Positions 34,796 to 43,704 of a stretch of 64,000 nucleotides of DNA are shown here, in pieces. The position numbers and the translations under genes are program-made. The stretch is from contig NZ_JANIPJ010000007.1 in NCBI RefSeq assembly GCF_024623455.1, positions 124,001 to 188,000 on the forward strand, in the 5' to 3' direction. This stretch comes from Paenibacillus soyae (GTDB lineage Bacteria > Bacillota > Bacilli > Paenibacillales > Paenibacillaceae). Numbering within the stretch: position 1 is the stretch's first letter; each line of letters starts with the position of its first letter. Under the pieces are notes generated by a model, which was given only the letters and a program-made list of their open reading frames with translations, was not told where the DNA came from and ran no database searches.

Positions 34796-36553
34796 GTGAA
34801 GAAACGTCCGATGCTGCCTTTCGGCTATAAACTAATGGCCTCTTACCTGCTGATGGCGCTTATTCCCGTAATGATTATCGGCTATTACGCTTATACGACA
34901 TCGGTCCAATCCATCAGGGAGCAAGCGGCCTCCTCGATCGAGGGGACGCTCCAGCAAACCAAAGAAAACGTCATGTACCGGCTGCAGCTGCTTAGCCGCA
35001 CAACCGATCAATTGTATTGGGACTATGCGCTTCAGAGGGATTTGCGGCTGAGAAACAACGGCTGGGCCATCTACAACGCGACGATCAAGAGCGTGGAGCC
35101 CAAGCTGCTGAACGCCGTCAATCTGACGCCGCACCGCGCCTTGCTCCGGCTCTATATTACGAACGAGCAGTATCCGGAGATGTACGCGCTCCAACCGGAA
35201 GGCACGGATCCGCTTACTCGGATGGAGACGTACGAGCTTCTCCACCTCAGCCGGATCGAGGATAAATATTGGTACAAAGAGCTTCCTGAAGTGAGGGCGG
35301 ACGAAGTCGACGAGCGTCTCTATTGGACGCAGATCGAGGAAGACCGTAATGTCGGCAACCTATCCATTCTGCGCAAAATGTACGATTTGCAATTCCGCGA
35401 ACAGATCGGCGTCATGCGCGTCGTGACCAAAATCGACCAGCTACTGGACGGCGTGCATTACGAAAAATTCGGCGATAGCAGCTCCGTCCTCGTGCTCGAC
35501 AACGCGAATGAGGTCATCCATGCCTCCTCGCCGATGACGGATGCATTTCCCCGCTTGAAGCCGTTTCAGTCCGAATGGGAGGAAGGCAATCTGGTCGTCA
35601 AAGCGGAGCTGCCTAATGTCGGCTGGACGCTGGTCGGCCTTGTGCCGAACGAACAGCTGGAGAAGCAGATCGGCAAAGTGAAGATGATGACGATCCTTAT
35701 CTGTATCGGCAGCTTCATTATGCTGGCCGTCATCAGCTTGATCGTCGCGCGGTTCCTGACCGTGCGCATTACGAAGATTATTCATTCGCTGAATTCCTTC
35801 CGCGAAGGAAGGTTCAACAAGCGAATTCAATATAGCGGGAACGACGAATTTCTGCAGATCGCGGAGGCGTTCAACGAAATGGGCGGCTACATCAATACGC
35901 TGATCAAGGAGGTGTACGTCGTCCAGATGGAGAAGAAGGGGGCGGAGCTGAAGGCGCTGCAGGCGCAGATCAATCCTCATTTTCTCTATAATACGTTGTC
36001 CTCAATCAGCAGGCTGGGCAAGCTTGGCGAGATCGAGAAGCTGGACCAGATGGTGATGGGGCTGGCGAAGTTTTACCGGCTCACGCTCAACAACGGCAAG
36101 ATGATCATTCCGGCTCAGCTCGAGATCGAGCAAGTGCAGGCGTATATGGCGATTCAGAAAATCAAATACGGAAGCCGCTTAGAGGTCTTTTACGATATCG
36201 GAGCAGAGGTATACGGCTATAACACCGTCAAATTAATTTTGCAGCCATTCATCGAGAACGTGCTGGAGCACGCGCTTTATCAGCTTCGAATCCAGATCAA
36301 GGTGAGCGCCCATGTGAGGAATGGCATGCTTGATTTCCGGATCGTGGACGACGGCATCGGCATGAAGCGGGAGACGCTGCGGCAAATCTGGTCGAATGAC
36401 CAGACCCGAATCGGCTACGGCATCCGCAACGTGGACGAGAGGATCAAGCTCCATTACGGGACGGATTATGGAGTCGTCATTGGGAGCATCTACGGAGGCG
36501 GAACGACGGTCAATATTACGGTCCCGCTGAATATGAAGGAAGAGTCGGCTTGA
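34796..36553 (+). CDS. YesM-type sensor histidine kinase
   Basis: The 585-residue membrane kinase has a first span (residues about 14-31), a large extracellular Cache-like sensor region and a second span near 298-320. A HAMP linker follows, then a His-kinase domain with phospho-acceptor His395 (QAQINPHFLYNTLSSI). The ATPase part has LQPFIENVLEHAL and VDDGIGMKRE. It starts at GTG after AAGGAGAG. It probably senses a carbohydrate or its loaded binding protein and phosphorylates the YesN-type regulator just upstream. Confidence 0.93.
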   Translation: MKKRPMLPFGYKLMASYLLMALIPVMIIGYYAYTTSVQSIREQAASSIEGTLQQTKENVMYRLQLLSRTTDQLYWDYALQRDLRLRNNGWAIYNATIKSVEPKLLNAVNLTPHRALLRLYITNEQYPEMYALQPEGTDPLTRMETYELLHLSRIEDKYWYKELPEVRADEVDERLYWTQIEEDRNVGNLSILRKMYDLQFREQIGVMRVVTKIDQLLDGVHYEKFGDSSSVLVLDNANEVIHASSPMTDAFPRLKPFQSEWEEGNLVVKAELPNVGWTLVGLVPNEQLEKQIGKVKMMTILICIGSFIMLAVISLIVARFLTVRITKIIHSLNSFREGRFNKRIQYSGNDEFLQIAEAFNEMGGYINTLIKEVYVVQMEKKGAELKALQAQINPHFLYNTLSSISRLGKLGEIEKLDQMVMGLAKFYRLTLNNGKMIIPAQLEIEQVQAYMAIQKIKYGSRLEVFYDIGAEVYGYNTVKLILQPFIENVLEHALYQLRIQIKVSAHVRNGMLDFRIVDDGIGMKRETLRQIWSNDQTRIGYGIRNVDERIKLHYGTDYGVVIGSIYGGGTTVNITVPLNMKEESA

Positions 36554-36613
36554 AATGAAGGCAGGCTTCGTGCATGATGGGAAGAAGATCAATGCTGCGG
36601 AGGAAGGATAACC

Positions 36614-37093
36614 ATGCACGAATCGAAGCAAGCGGAAGCCGTTCGGGGAAGCGGCACGAAGGAAGAGCACGCGAAGCTGCTGCTTGGAAGCTACGCGTGT
36701 TTTACGGGGAAGACGCTCGTCGAACCGCGGCCGGGACAATCTCTGGCGGAAGCCGTTCACGAAGCGCGGATCGTCGTTTTGTCGCACGGGACGGAAGCCG
36801 ATCCTATTCTTAATTACGGCAACCGCATGGCAATGCGGCTGTGGGAGATGGACGAGGCAACGTTCACGACGACGCCCTCGAGGTTGACCGCGGAGCCGAT
36901 GGAGCGGGAAGCGAGGGCGCGGTTTATGGCGCGTGTCTCGGCGCGAGGGTATGTGGACGATTACACGGGCATCCGCGTCTCGACCACCGGAAGGCGTTTT
37001 GCCATTGTGGACGCTACCGTATGGAATCTCGTCGACGAATATGGGACATACAAGGGACAAGCCGCAACATTCGCCGAGTACCGGTACGTATGA
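36614..37093 (+). CDS. MEKHLA-domain protein
   Basis: The 159-residue soluble protein matches the PAS-like MEKHLA domain over nearly its whole length: ARIVVLSHGTEADPILNYGNR, then TPSRLTAEPMEREARARFMA, YVDDYTGIRVSTTGRRF and WNLVDEYGTYKGQAA. The family is known from plant HD-ZIP regulators and stand-alone bacterial proteins of unknown function; a small ligand or flavin-like cofactor is suspected. It lies 60 bases after the sensor kinase with AGGAAGG before the ATG, so it may be co-transcribed with the two-component pair. Confidence 0.85.
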   Translation: MHESKQAEAVRGSGTKEEHAKLLLGSYACFTGKTLVEPRPGQSLAEAVHEARIVVLSHGTEADPILNYGNRMAMRLWEMDEATFTTTPSRLTAEPMEREARARFMARVSARGYVDDYTGIRVSTTGRRFAIVDATVWNLVDEYGTYKGQAATFAEYRYV

Positions 37094-37160
37094 TGTTTTA
37101 TTGTTTTGTTCACCTGTCTTTCCAAGTCCTATCATCTTCCAGGGGGAAGGAGGTCATGCA

Positions 37161-38048
37161 ATGGGGATATCCATTGGTTTAGCGGGTTGGGGCGACCACG
37201 ACTCGCTGTACCCGGCAGGAACGAAGCCTAGTGATCGCTTGAACGTATACGGAAGCCACTTCCCCGTCGTGGAAGTCGACAGCACGTTCTACGCCATTCA
37301 ACCCCCGGAACGGTTCGCAGCGTGGGTAAAAGGCTCGCCTACGAGCCTGAAATTTGTCGTCAAAGCTTACCAAGGTATGACGGGTCATCAGCGGGGACCG
37401 GCGGCTGCGGCGAACGATCCGGACGCGATGGCGGAAGCATTCCGCCTCATGCTGGAGCCGGCTCTGGAAAGCGGCAGACTAACGGCGGCGCTGTTCCAGT
37501 ACCCGCCTTGGTTCGATTGCACGAGCCAGAACGTAAAGTTGCTGAGGGAGACGAAGCGCCGGATGGAAGGCTTCCCATGCGCCCTGGAATTCCGCCATCA
37601 AAGCTGGTTCGACGGGGGCATGAGGGACAAGACGCTCGCCTTCATGAGGGAGGAGGGCTGGATCCACAGCGTCTGCGATGAACCGCAGGCGGGCATCGGC
37701 AGCATCCCGGAGGTCCTGGAGGTGACGGACGAATCCGCGACGATCGTCCGGTTCCATGGAAGGAACGCCGCAAACTGGAATAACGGCGGCGGGCCGAATT
37801 GGCGCGAGGTGCGATATCTGTACCAGTACTCTGACGAAGAGCTACAGGAGTGGAAGCCGAAGCTGGAGTCACTGGCGGAGCGGAGCCGGGAAATCGCCGT
37901 CATCTTCAACAACAATTCGGGCGGCCATGCCGCCGGCAACGCCAAGACGTTGATGACGATGCTGGGGCAGCGGAAGCCGGACGGCGGAGATCCGCTTGCT
38001 CCTCTCCCGACCCCACCGAAGCCACCCGAGCAGCTGGAGCTCTTTTAG
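37161..38048 (+). CDS. DUF72 family protein
   Basis: The 295-residue protein has the DUF72 TIM-barrel pattern: IGLAGWGDHDSLYP, then HFPVVEVDSTFYAIQPPERFAAWV, LKFVVKAYQGMTGH, ALFQYPPWF, CALEFRHQSWFD and VRFHGRN. Family members have no settled function, although metal-dependent nuclease or isomerase activity has been suggested. The ATG at 37161 follows AAGGAGG; the open frame extends upstream without another ribosome binding site. The C-terminal tail (PLPTPPKPPEQLELF) is proline-rich. Confidence 0.87.
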   Translation: MGISIGLAGWGDHDSLYPAGTKPSDRLNVYGSHFPVVEVDSTFYAIQPPERFAAWVKGSPTSLKFVVKAYQGMTGHQRGPAAAANDPDAMAEAFRLMLEPALESGRLTAALFQYPPWFDCTSQNVKLLRETKRRMEGFPCALEFRHQSWFDGGMRDKTLAFMREEGWIHSVCDEPQAGIGSIPEVLEVTDESATIVRFHGRNAANWNNGGGPNWREVRYLYQYSDEELQEWKPKLESLAERSREIAVIFNNNSGGHAAGNAKTLMTMLGQRKPDGGDPLAPLPTPPKPPEQLELF

Positions 38049-38088
38049 CTCCGGCTGCTTTATTTACTATTCTTTTTTTTTGCTTCAG

Positions 38089-38480
38089 TTCACTCTCCCC
38101 TTGGCTCAGTCCGTGTTCGCCTCATAGCAGTTGTCGTATGATTCACTCTCCCCTTGGCTCAGTCCGTGTTCGCCTCATACAGCTGGGGTGCTGCTTATTT
38201 CTATCGCTGCTTTTTGCCGCATGTTTCACTCTCCCCACAGCTCAGTTTGGTCCTCCTCTTGCAACAGAGCTGCGTAGTCACTTTTTTATTGCCCCACGAT
38301 TCACTCTCCCCACAGCTCAGTCTGTGCTGGCCACTTGAGCAGAGTGCTGAGTAGTTGTTTTTTTAGCCCCACGATTCACTCTCCCCACAGCTCAGTCTAT
38401 GTTCTCCTCTTCGAGCAGGAGTGCTGCTTGTCGCTATCGCTACTTTTTGCCTCACGATTCACTCTCCCCTCAGCTCAGTT
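38089..38480. repeat. Six-copy degenerate intergenic repeat array
   Basis: A conserved core TTCACTCTCCCC followed by (TTGG/ACAG/TCAG)CTCAGT occurs at 38089, 38142, 38225, 38300, 38375 and 38458, with spacings of 53, 83, 75, 75 and 83 bases. Between cores, shorter shared pieces recur (GTGCTG, TTTTT, GCCCCACGA). There is no credible gene in 38049-38652. The rest, 38481-38652, is AT-rich and leads into the transposase. Confidence 0.85.
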
Positions 38481-38652
38481 CTATTTTAGCGGCTATTAAG
38501 TGACTGTTTAGAATTGGATAAATATTGTCAGGATTAAGATGAATCGAATCGAATTTTGTGGTTAGGCAAGATAATTTCAACACCCCTTGCGAAAAAATAG
38601 AGACAGTGATAAGATTAAATGAGAACAAATGTTCTTATTTTGGAGGGGGCAT

Positions 38653-39633
38653 ATGATTATGGAAGCTGTAGAGAGGTTCTATGAAGCATACCCTGACGAA
38701 CACTCCTGCAACGAGACGGTTGAGGGCGCAAGGTGGCATGGCGGATTTCTTTGCCCAAAATGTGGGGGGAAGTCTGCAATTCGCATAGCGACGAGGCGGA
38801 TTCCGTTGTATGAATGCAGATCCTGCGGCGTCCAAGTTTCGTTAACCTCCGGTACGATAATGCATAAGAGTCGAACTCCTCTCCGGAAGTGGCTGCTGGC
38901 CATTTATCTGGTTTCCTGTCATGCGGAAAGCGTAAACGCCGTTCAATTGAGCGAACTGATTCAAGTTACCTATAAGACGGCGTGGAGAATGCTGCATGCT
39001 ATTCGCTTTTCAATCTCTCTTGCTGACCAGAATAGGCTGCTCTCCGGGCATGTGGATGCCAAGCTCGAGCTTTTTAGAAAGCAAGATATATTAACGGACA
39101 CAAGATTGAAGAAAGAGCAATCTGTCATTATTGCCTGCGAAAGAGAGAGCTTGGGGGCTGATTATTATAAAATTAAATGCATTCATCGTCAAAGAGGAGC
39201 ACGAACGAGGCTATCCGATTCTGAAGAGCTTTCATTTGTATCGAACCATTGTCTGCCAAATCAAATGATGATGCAGATGAATCCTCGTTTTCAGCCGTAT
39301 AGAAAGCCGGAGTACGTTTCTTCGGTCTGCCCGGAAGGGAACAAAATTTGGACCCATATTCCATTTGAAGATGCAGATGCACGGTATCCATTGACAAAAA
39401 TCGCGGCGGGCGTCTTTCGATGGATAAATAATACGTTTCATGGAATTGGTATGAAGTATGCTCAACACTACTTGGACGAAGGATGTTTTCGGCTCAACTT
39501 CCAGACAGGCAAACCCGAAGACGCATTCAAACGTTTGTTATCATTCGCATTGGAGCCGCTCTCAACGGAAGGAACTGCTGTTTCCATGCAGGCAACTTCA
39601 CCCTATGATGACCAGTTAAAGATAGCAAGTTAG
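38653..39633 (+). CDS. IS1595-type transposase, apparently degenerate
   Basis: The 326-residue protein starts with the IS1595 zinc ribbon (CPKCGGKSAIRI...LYECRSCGVQVSLTSGTIMHKSRTPLRKWLLAIYL). A helix-turn-helix-like part follows (TYKTAWRMLHAIR). The C-terminus resembles the family end (FRWINNTFHGIGMKYAQHYLDEGCFRLN). The middle, which should hold the DDE triad in contexts such as VEVDET and NRIEGFW, is not recognisable. It reads GHVDAKLELFRKQ and TKIAAGVFRW. No terminal inverted repeats or target duplication were found. I infer an inactive or domesticated copy. Base composition is clearly richer in AT than its neighbours. Confidence 0.7.
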   Translation: MIMEAVERFYEAYPDEHSCNETVEGARWHGGFLCPKCGGKSAIRIATRRIPLYECRSCGVQVSLTSGTIMHKSRTPLRKWLLAIYLVSCHAESVNAVQLSELIQVTYKTAWRMLHAIRFSISLADQNRLLSGHVDAKLELFRKQDILTDTRLKKEQSVIIACERESLGADYYKIKCIHRQRGARTRLSDSEELSFVSNHCLPNQMMMQMNPRFQPYRKPEYVSSVCPEGNKIWTHIPFEDADARYPLTKIAAGVFRWINNTFHGIGMKYAQHYLDEGCFRLNFQTGKPEDAFKRLLSFALEPLSTEGTAVSMQATSPYDDQLKIAS

Positions 39634-39854
39634 CTGGATCCTTTTTGGAATGATCTATATGGACTCCGTCTAGGTAGATCAAACTGGTGTGATTCGGGGC
39701 ATTGTGCGCTTAGTCTTGATAGACCGGACTTGGTGAATGCACATCAGGCGCTGTTAGAGGGGGGAAGTGAAGGTGAATGATAAATTAAATGTGCTTGGTC
39801 GATGAGCTGCTTTTTGATTTAACTCGTAAAGATTCAGGGGTCTAGCATTCTTAA

Positions 39855-40190
39855 AACTGAGCTGATGGGATAGTCAGCTTAAGATGTTTAGAGGATATAA
39901 ATCTGGGCGAAGCAGTATAGCGCACCAAAAGAGAAGTAAATCCGTCGCCGGAGCCAAAGTGAACCAAAAGTAGTAATAGAAGCTGTAAGCGTGAAAGAAA
40001 AACACTAGTGTAGAGCTGTTAACTGAGCCGATGGGATAGTTAGCTTAGACTGCTTGAGAGGATGTAGATCCTGTAACAAGGGGCAACACGAACCAGAAGA
40101 GGATGCAGAAATTGTGAGTAGGTGTTAAACGTGTGTGAAGAAGATGTAGAACTTGAGGATGATGCTCACGCAAAAAAGACTAAATGGCAA
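39855..40190. repeat. Two tandem diverged 166-base units
   Basis: A unit beginning AACTGAGCTGATGGGATAG at 39855 is followed directly at 40021 by a second beginning AACTGAGCCGATGGGATAG. They share AGCTTA, AGAGGAT, AATC/GATC and CACCAAAAG/ACCAGAAG further along, with decreasing similarity. The stretch 39634-40270 contains no convincing gene. In unit 1 AGCTGA/TCAGCT can form a six-base stem with loop TGGGATAG. Confidence 0.65.
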
Positions 40191-40226
40191 TCACTCTCGG
40201 CCGCGTTATCAAAAGCTCATGCGATA

Positions 40227-40254
40227 ATAAAAAAAGCCGCCCGGAAAGGCAGCT
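40227..40254 (-). terminator. Intrinsic terminator of the DHHW operon
   Basis: On the minus strand AGCTGCC/GGCGGCT form a seven-base stem with a six-base loop, followed by a run of seven T. It lies 17 bases past the DHHW stop codon. Confidence 0.85.
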
Positions 40255-40270
40255 TTGATTGCTTCGATTG

Positions 40271-41416
40271 TTAATATTTCAGTTTTAGCAGTCCTCTCTC
40301 TTCCACGAATGTGGAAGTGTTGAAGAGAAGCAGCACGTCGTCGATGCCATTCTGTTCCATATAGTCGCCGATGCCGCCGTTGTAATAGCGGATGTCGATC
40401 ATATGGATTTCTTCGACGTGGGAGGTGAGGAAGGGGAGGAAGCTGTGGGCGTACGAGTCTTTGACGATCAGCAGCTTATCGAGGTCGGCAGTGCCTGGCG
40501 TTAAGCTGTTATTAATCGTGACCAGTGCGTGTACGCCGCCCTGGAACACCGAATATTTGTCTTTTTTGCTGAGGTAGCTCTCATCGTAAAGGCTGTTCAC
40601 TGTTGTGCCTGTATCCGCGATATACATTTCGGATGCGACCAGATTCTTCGGCTCGTAGATTTGGATGGAATCCGGCCGGGTTCCGCCGAATTGGCCTTTT
40701 GTCTGATAGCTGCCTAAGAACGAGTCCGTGACGGTCCGGATGTTGAACTGCTCCTCGGACAAGGGCTCCCAGCCCATGCTTTCCGCATAAGCACGGTAGG
40801 CAAGATAAGCGCCGTATGTTGTCCAATGATGGTCGGTGCGGTAGAACAAAGGTTTATCGCCACCGGATCTTAGGAAGTCGAAGCCGTTCAAGAAGCGGAC
40901 CTCCTCCGGTAGTCTATCGCCGATAAAATCGTTAACTTCGCTTTGCGGGTAGGCGGCCGCCAGCCAAGGCAGCAATTCCGGGTAAAGTCCGACAGAATTC
41001 GGAGACAGCAGGAACGAGATATTCGTTTCTGGATGATGACCCGCGAATTGTCCAATCGCGTCCGCATAGCTGCCAATCTCCTCGAAATCCGGCTCACCGA
41101 ACTTCTCGAGCAAGTAACCCTCTTTGCCATTATAGATCCCGTTGTTCTCTTGCTGCAGCCTTAACTGCTCGATATAGGACTTGGCCAGCACCCAGTCAGT
41201 GCGGTACGGGAAGTGGTCAGTGACGAACAGCTCGGCTTCGTCCGCAAACTCCTTCGACCAGAGTCGATCCCATGTCAGCTTCGGCACATCCTGAAGGCTG
41301 CGGTTTTCCGTCTCGGAGAACGCCTCTTTGGGCAGGGTGAAAAACAAGATCGACATGATGCCGAGCACGGAAACGAATCCCCAAGTATAAATACGATCGG
41401 TCCATTTGGTCGTCAT
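40271..41416 (-). CDS. DHHW-family (AlgX-like SGNH) protein
   Basis: The 381-residue protein has one N-terminal membrane span (residues about 11-28) and an extracytoplasmic domain of the DHHW/AlgX SGNH-hydrolase class. The DHHW signature is at 195-198 (YRTDHHWTTYGAY), and the candidate serine lies in LLIVKDSYAHSFLPFL. Such proteins work with MBOAT acyltransferases to put acetyl groups on secreted or wall polysaccharides. It is 18 bases downstream of the MBOAT gene. A HFPYRTD segment near 69 is typical of the AlgX/AlgJ family. Confidence 0.88.
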   Translation of the reverse strand: MTTKWTDRIYTWGFVSVLGIMSILFFTLPKEAFSETENRSLQDVPKLTWDRLWSKEFADEAELFVTDHFPYRTDWVLAKSYIEQLRLQQENNGIYNGKEGYLLEKFGEPDFEEIGSYADAIGQFAGHHPETNISFLLSPNSVGLYPELLPWLAAAYPQSEVNDFIGDRLPEEVRFLNGFDFLRSGGDKPLFYRTDHHWTTYGAYLAYRAYAESMGWEPLSEEQFNIRTVTDSFLGSYQTKGQFGGTRPDSIQIYEPKNLVASEMYIADTGTTVNSLYDESYLSKKDKYSVFQGGVHALVTINNSLTPGTADLDKLLIVKDSYAHSFLPFLTSHVEEIHMIDIRYYNGGIGDYMEQNGIDDVLLLFNTSTFVEERGLLKLKY

Positions 41417-41434
41417 TTCATGAACTCCTTTAAT

Positions 41435-42823
41435 TTAAAAACGGAAATACAGGAACGGATTGAAGGTGGCGTCCACCAAATAAGCAACGGACATGAAAAA
41501 CAAGATGCCGTGCCAGCTAATCACGATAGCCGGATGAAGCGCCAACGCGCGCGAGCCGAGCGGTTTCCGCATGGAAGCAAGCACGAGCAAAACAAGCAGC
41601 ACGGCGTTCGTATAGAGCAGGTAGAGCGATTGCTGATTCCAAAACGGCGCCCCGTTCAATCCGAACATGGCTTCGAAATATGCCCAGACATTCGAAAGCT
41701 CTTCGAAGGCAAAGAAAACCCAGCCTATCATAATGAGCAGCAGCGCGTAGCTGTGTCGCAGCCATTTCGGTAGCCGATCCAGCAGGCGCAGCGCGAACCA
41801 TTTCTCCGCGATCAGGATGACGCCGAAATATACGCCCCAGAGGAGGAAGTTCCAGCTGGCTCCGTGCCAAATGCCGGTCAGCATCCAGACGATCAGGATG
41901 TTGCGCAGCTGGATGAGCAGACCTCGTCTGTTGCCGCCAAGGGGGATGTAGACATAATCCCTGAACCAGGCACCGAGCGAAATATGCCACCGCCGCCAGA
42001 AGTCCGTAATGCTCTCCGCCGTATATGGCTTGTTGAAGTTTTCGCCGAACCGGAAGCCGAACATCAGGCCGAGACCAATGGCCATGTCGGAATAACCGCT
42101 GAAGTCAAAATAAATTTGGAACGCGAACGCTATAATTCCGACCCAGGCAGTAAGTGCCGGCATCGACCCGGCGTAGCTTGCCGACACCTCGTTCCAGATC
42201 AGGCCGATATTGTTGGCAAGCAGCACTTTCTTCGCAAGACCGATCGTGAATCGCCGTACTCCTTCGGCGAACATGGCGTTGTTCACGATACGGTGGCGGA
42301 GCTGCTCCGCGATGGAGTTATACGTAATGATCGGCCCGGCGACAAGCTGCGGGAACAAGGCCACGAATGCTGCGAAGTCGATCCAGTTGCGCTGCGCCTT
42401 CGCGGTCCGCCTATAGACGTCGATAACGTACGACATCGATTGGAACGTATAGAACGAGATGCCGATCGGAAGCGGGAGGTCTGTCGGCGGAATATCAGTT
42501 CCCAGCAAAGCATTGACGTTGGCGATCAGGAAGTCGGCATATTTGAAAAAGCCGAGAACGGCTAAATTGACAATGATGGACGCAGCCAATAGGAGCTTGC
42601 GGACGCGTTCCGCCGTGCCCTGTCTGTCGAGCAGCAGGCCGAAAACATAATCGGTAACGGTGGATAGAAGCATCAGAACGATATAGACCGGTTCCCCCCA
42701 GGCGTAGAAGACGAGACTTGTCAGGAACAAGATCAGGTTTTTCAGCCGCCAAGGCGAGACGTAATAGAGCAGAAGGACGGCCGGCAAAAAGATAAAAAGG
42801 AATAAGAGACTACTGAATACCAT
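41435..42823 (-). CDS. MBOAT-family O-acyltransferase (AlgI/PatA-like)
   Basis: The 462-residue polytopic membrane protein starts MVFSSLLFLFIFLPAVLLLYY as AlgI-type proteins do. It carries the family motifs PQLVAGPI, then TESITDFWRRWHISLGAWFRDYVYIPLGG and the invariant His in GIWHGASWNFLLWG. It would move acyl groups, usually acetyl, across the membrane to the extracytoplasmic DHHW partner. The acceptor may be peptidoglycan, teichoic acid or an exopolysaccharide; the window does not tell. It is flanked by its DUF4358 and DHHW partners at 13 and 18 bases. Confidence 0.93.
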   Translation of the reverse strand: MVFSSLLFLFIFLPAVLLLYYVSPWRLKNLILFLTSLVFYAWGEPVYIVLMLLSTVTDYVFGLLLDRQGTAERVRKLLLAASIIVNLAVLGFFKYADFLIANVNALLGTDIPPTDLPLPIGISFYTFQSMSYVIDVYRRTAKAQRNWIDFAAFVALFPQLVAGPIITYNSIAEQLRHRIVNNAMFAEGVRRFTIGLAKKVLLANNIGLIWNEVSASYAGSMPALTAWVGIIAFAFQIYFDFSGYSDMAIGLGLMFGFRFGENFNKPYTAESITDFWRRWHISLGAWFRDYVYIPLGGNRRGLLIQLRNILIVWMLTGIWHGASWNFLLWGVYFGVILIAEKWFALRLLDRLPKWLRHSYALLLIMIGWVFFAFEELSNVWAYFEAMFGLNGAPFWNQQSLYLLYTNAVLLVLLVLASMRKPLGSRALALHPAIVISWHGILFFMSVAYLVDATFNPFLYFRF

Positions 42824-42836
42824 GACTATCCTGCAG

Positions 42837-43475
42837 TTACGGCACTAGCGCTTCAAATTCGTCTATGATTTGATCCGCGCTTTCCGAAATGACGAACAGC
42901 ACGTAGCTGCCTTTGGTCACGAGCTTGTAGTTTTTGGCGTTTTCGTATTGATCCTGCAAATACGTTTCGAACATCTTCTGCACGTCGGCCGCGCGCTGCT
43001 TGACGCCTTCCTCCACGACCGGGATATCCTTGACATCCTTCACTTTCAGGACGGCGATTTCATTCGTCTTCACGTTCATGAGCGGTGTCATGATTGTATA
43101 TTGCTCGAGCAGCGTTGGGTCGAAATGGTACATGTCCTTGACCATGTCACCTTCGACCGGCATAAAGGACGGCTGCTCAACCTTGGACAATATCGCTTCG
43201 ACGATCGCTTCGGTAGAACCGGCTTCCGCACCGCCTCCGCCATTGTCCGTTTCGGCAGGGTCTTTCCCTCCGGCATTGGTATTCGAGCCTGTATCCGGCT
43301 CGTCCGTAGGCGAAGGTTCATTCCCGCCGTTGCCCGTATCCGTCTGTCCGCCGGAAGAGGAATTCTGGTTGGCGCCGGTATCCGTACCCGGTTTCTCGTT
43401 GTCCGCGCCGCAAGCGGCAAGCGCGATTCCCATCGCGGCGATCAACAGGGCGTGCAATACTCTTTTCTTCATCAT
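42837..43475 (-). CDS. DUF4358 lipoprotein
   Basis: The 212-residue secreted lipoprotein has the signal MMKKRVLHALLIAAMGIALAAC with lipobox ALAAC. A 60-residue Gly/Asn/Thr/Asp-rich linker follows, then a DUF4358 domain (residues about 90-212). That domain includes MYHFDPTLLEQYTIMTPLMNVKTNEIAVLKV and VTKGSYVLFVIS. The family recurs next to MBOAT/DHHW pairs, so it is probably an accessory of the acylation system. It is the first gene of this operon and diverges from thrC. The start follows AAGGAGATGG. Confidence 0.87.
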   Translation of the reverse strand: MMKKRVLHALLIAAMGIALAACGADNEKPGTDTGANQNSSSGGQTDTGNGGNEPSPTDEPDTGSNTNAGGKDPAETDNGGGGAEAGSTEAIVEAILSKVEQPSFMPVEGDMVKDMYHFDPTLLEQYTIMTPLMNVKTNEIAVLKVKDVKDIPVVEEGVKQRAADVQKMFETYLQDQYENAKNYKLVTKGSYVLFVISESADQIIDEFEALVP

Positions 43476-43556
43476 GATCCATCTCCTTCGTATACGGAAT
43501 CGTATGTTTTAATTTCAAGTACATGGCTACAAACGAGAGGGAAAGTCGGAATGTTG

Positions 43557-43583
43557 CAGTATTTTTGCGTGTGGAAAATACTG
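43557..43583. promoter_or_regulatory. Perfect inverted repeat between thrC and the DUF4358 operon
   Basis: CAGTATTTT (43557-43565) and AAAATACTG (43575-43583) are perfectly complementary with a nine-base centre. The repeat lies between divergent genes and may be an operator. Its half-site resembles the ACTGTAT halves upstream of the LLM gene. Confidence 0.5.
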
Positions 43584-43704
43584 TATGGGGGTAAAAAATC
43601 GGCCGATTTGCAAATACATATTCGATTTTCGGAGCGAACGGTGATAAAATGCATAAAAGAGCTAATCCACGCACGGGTGCGGTGGCAATCAGGAGGAACG
43701 AAGG

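Noticed and set aside
38089-38480. Array considered as a CRISPR
   Set aside because: Repeats are imperfect, spacings vary from 53 to 83 bases, spacers share sequence with each other and no cas gene is in the window.
38480-39700. Complete insertion sequence around the IS1595-type gene
   Set aside because: I found no terminal inverted repeats or target-site duplication, so only the gene is reported.
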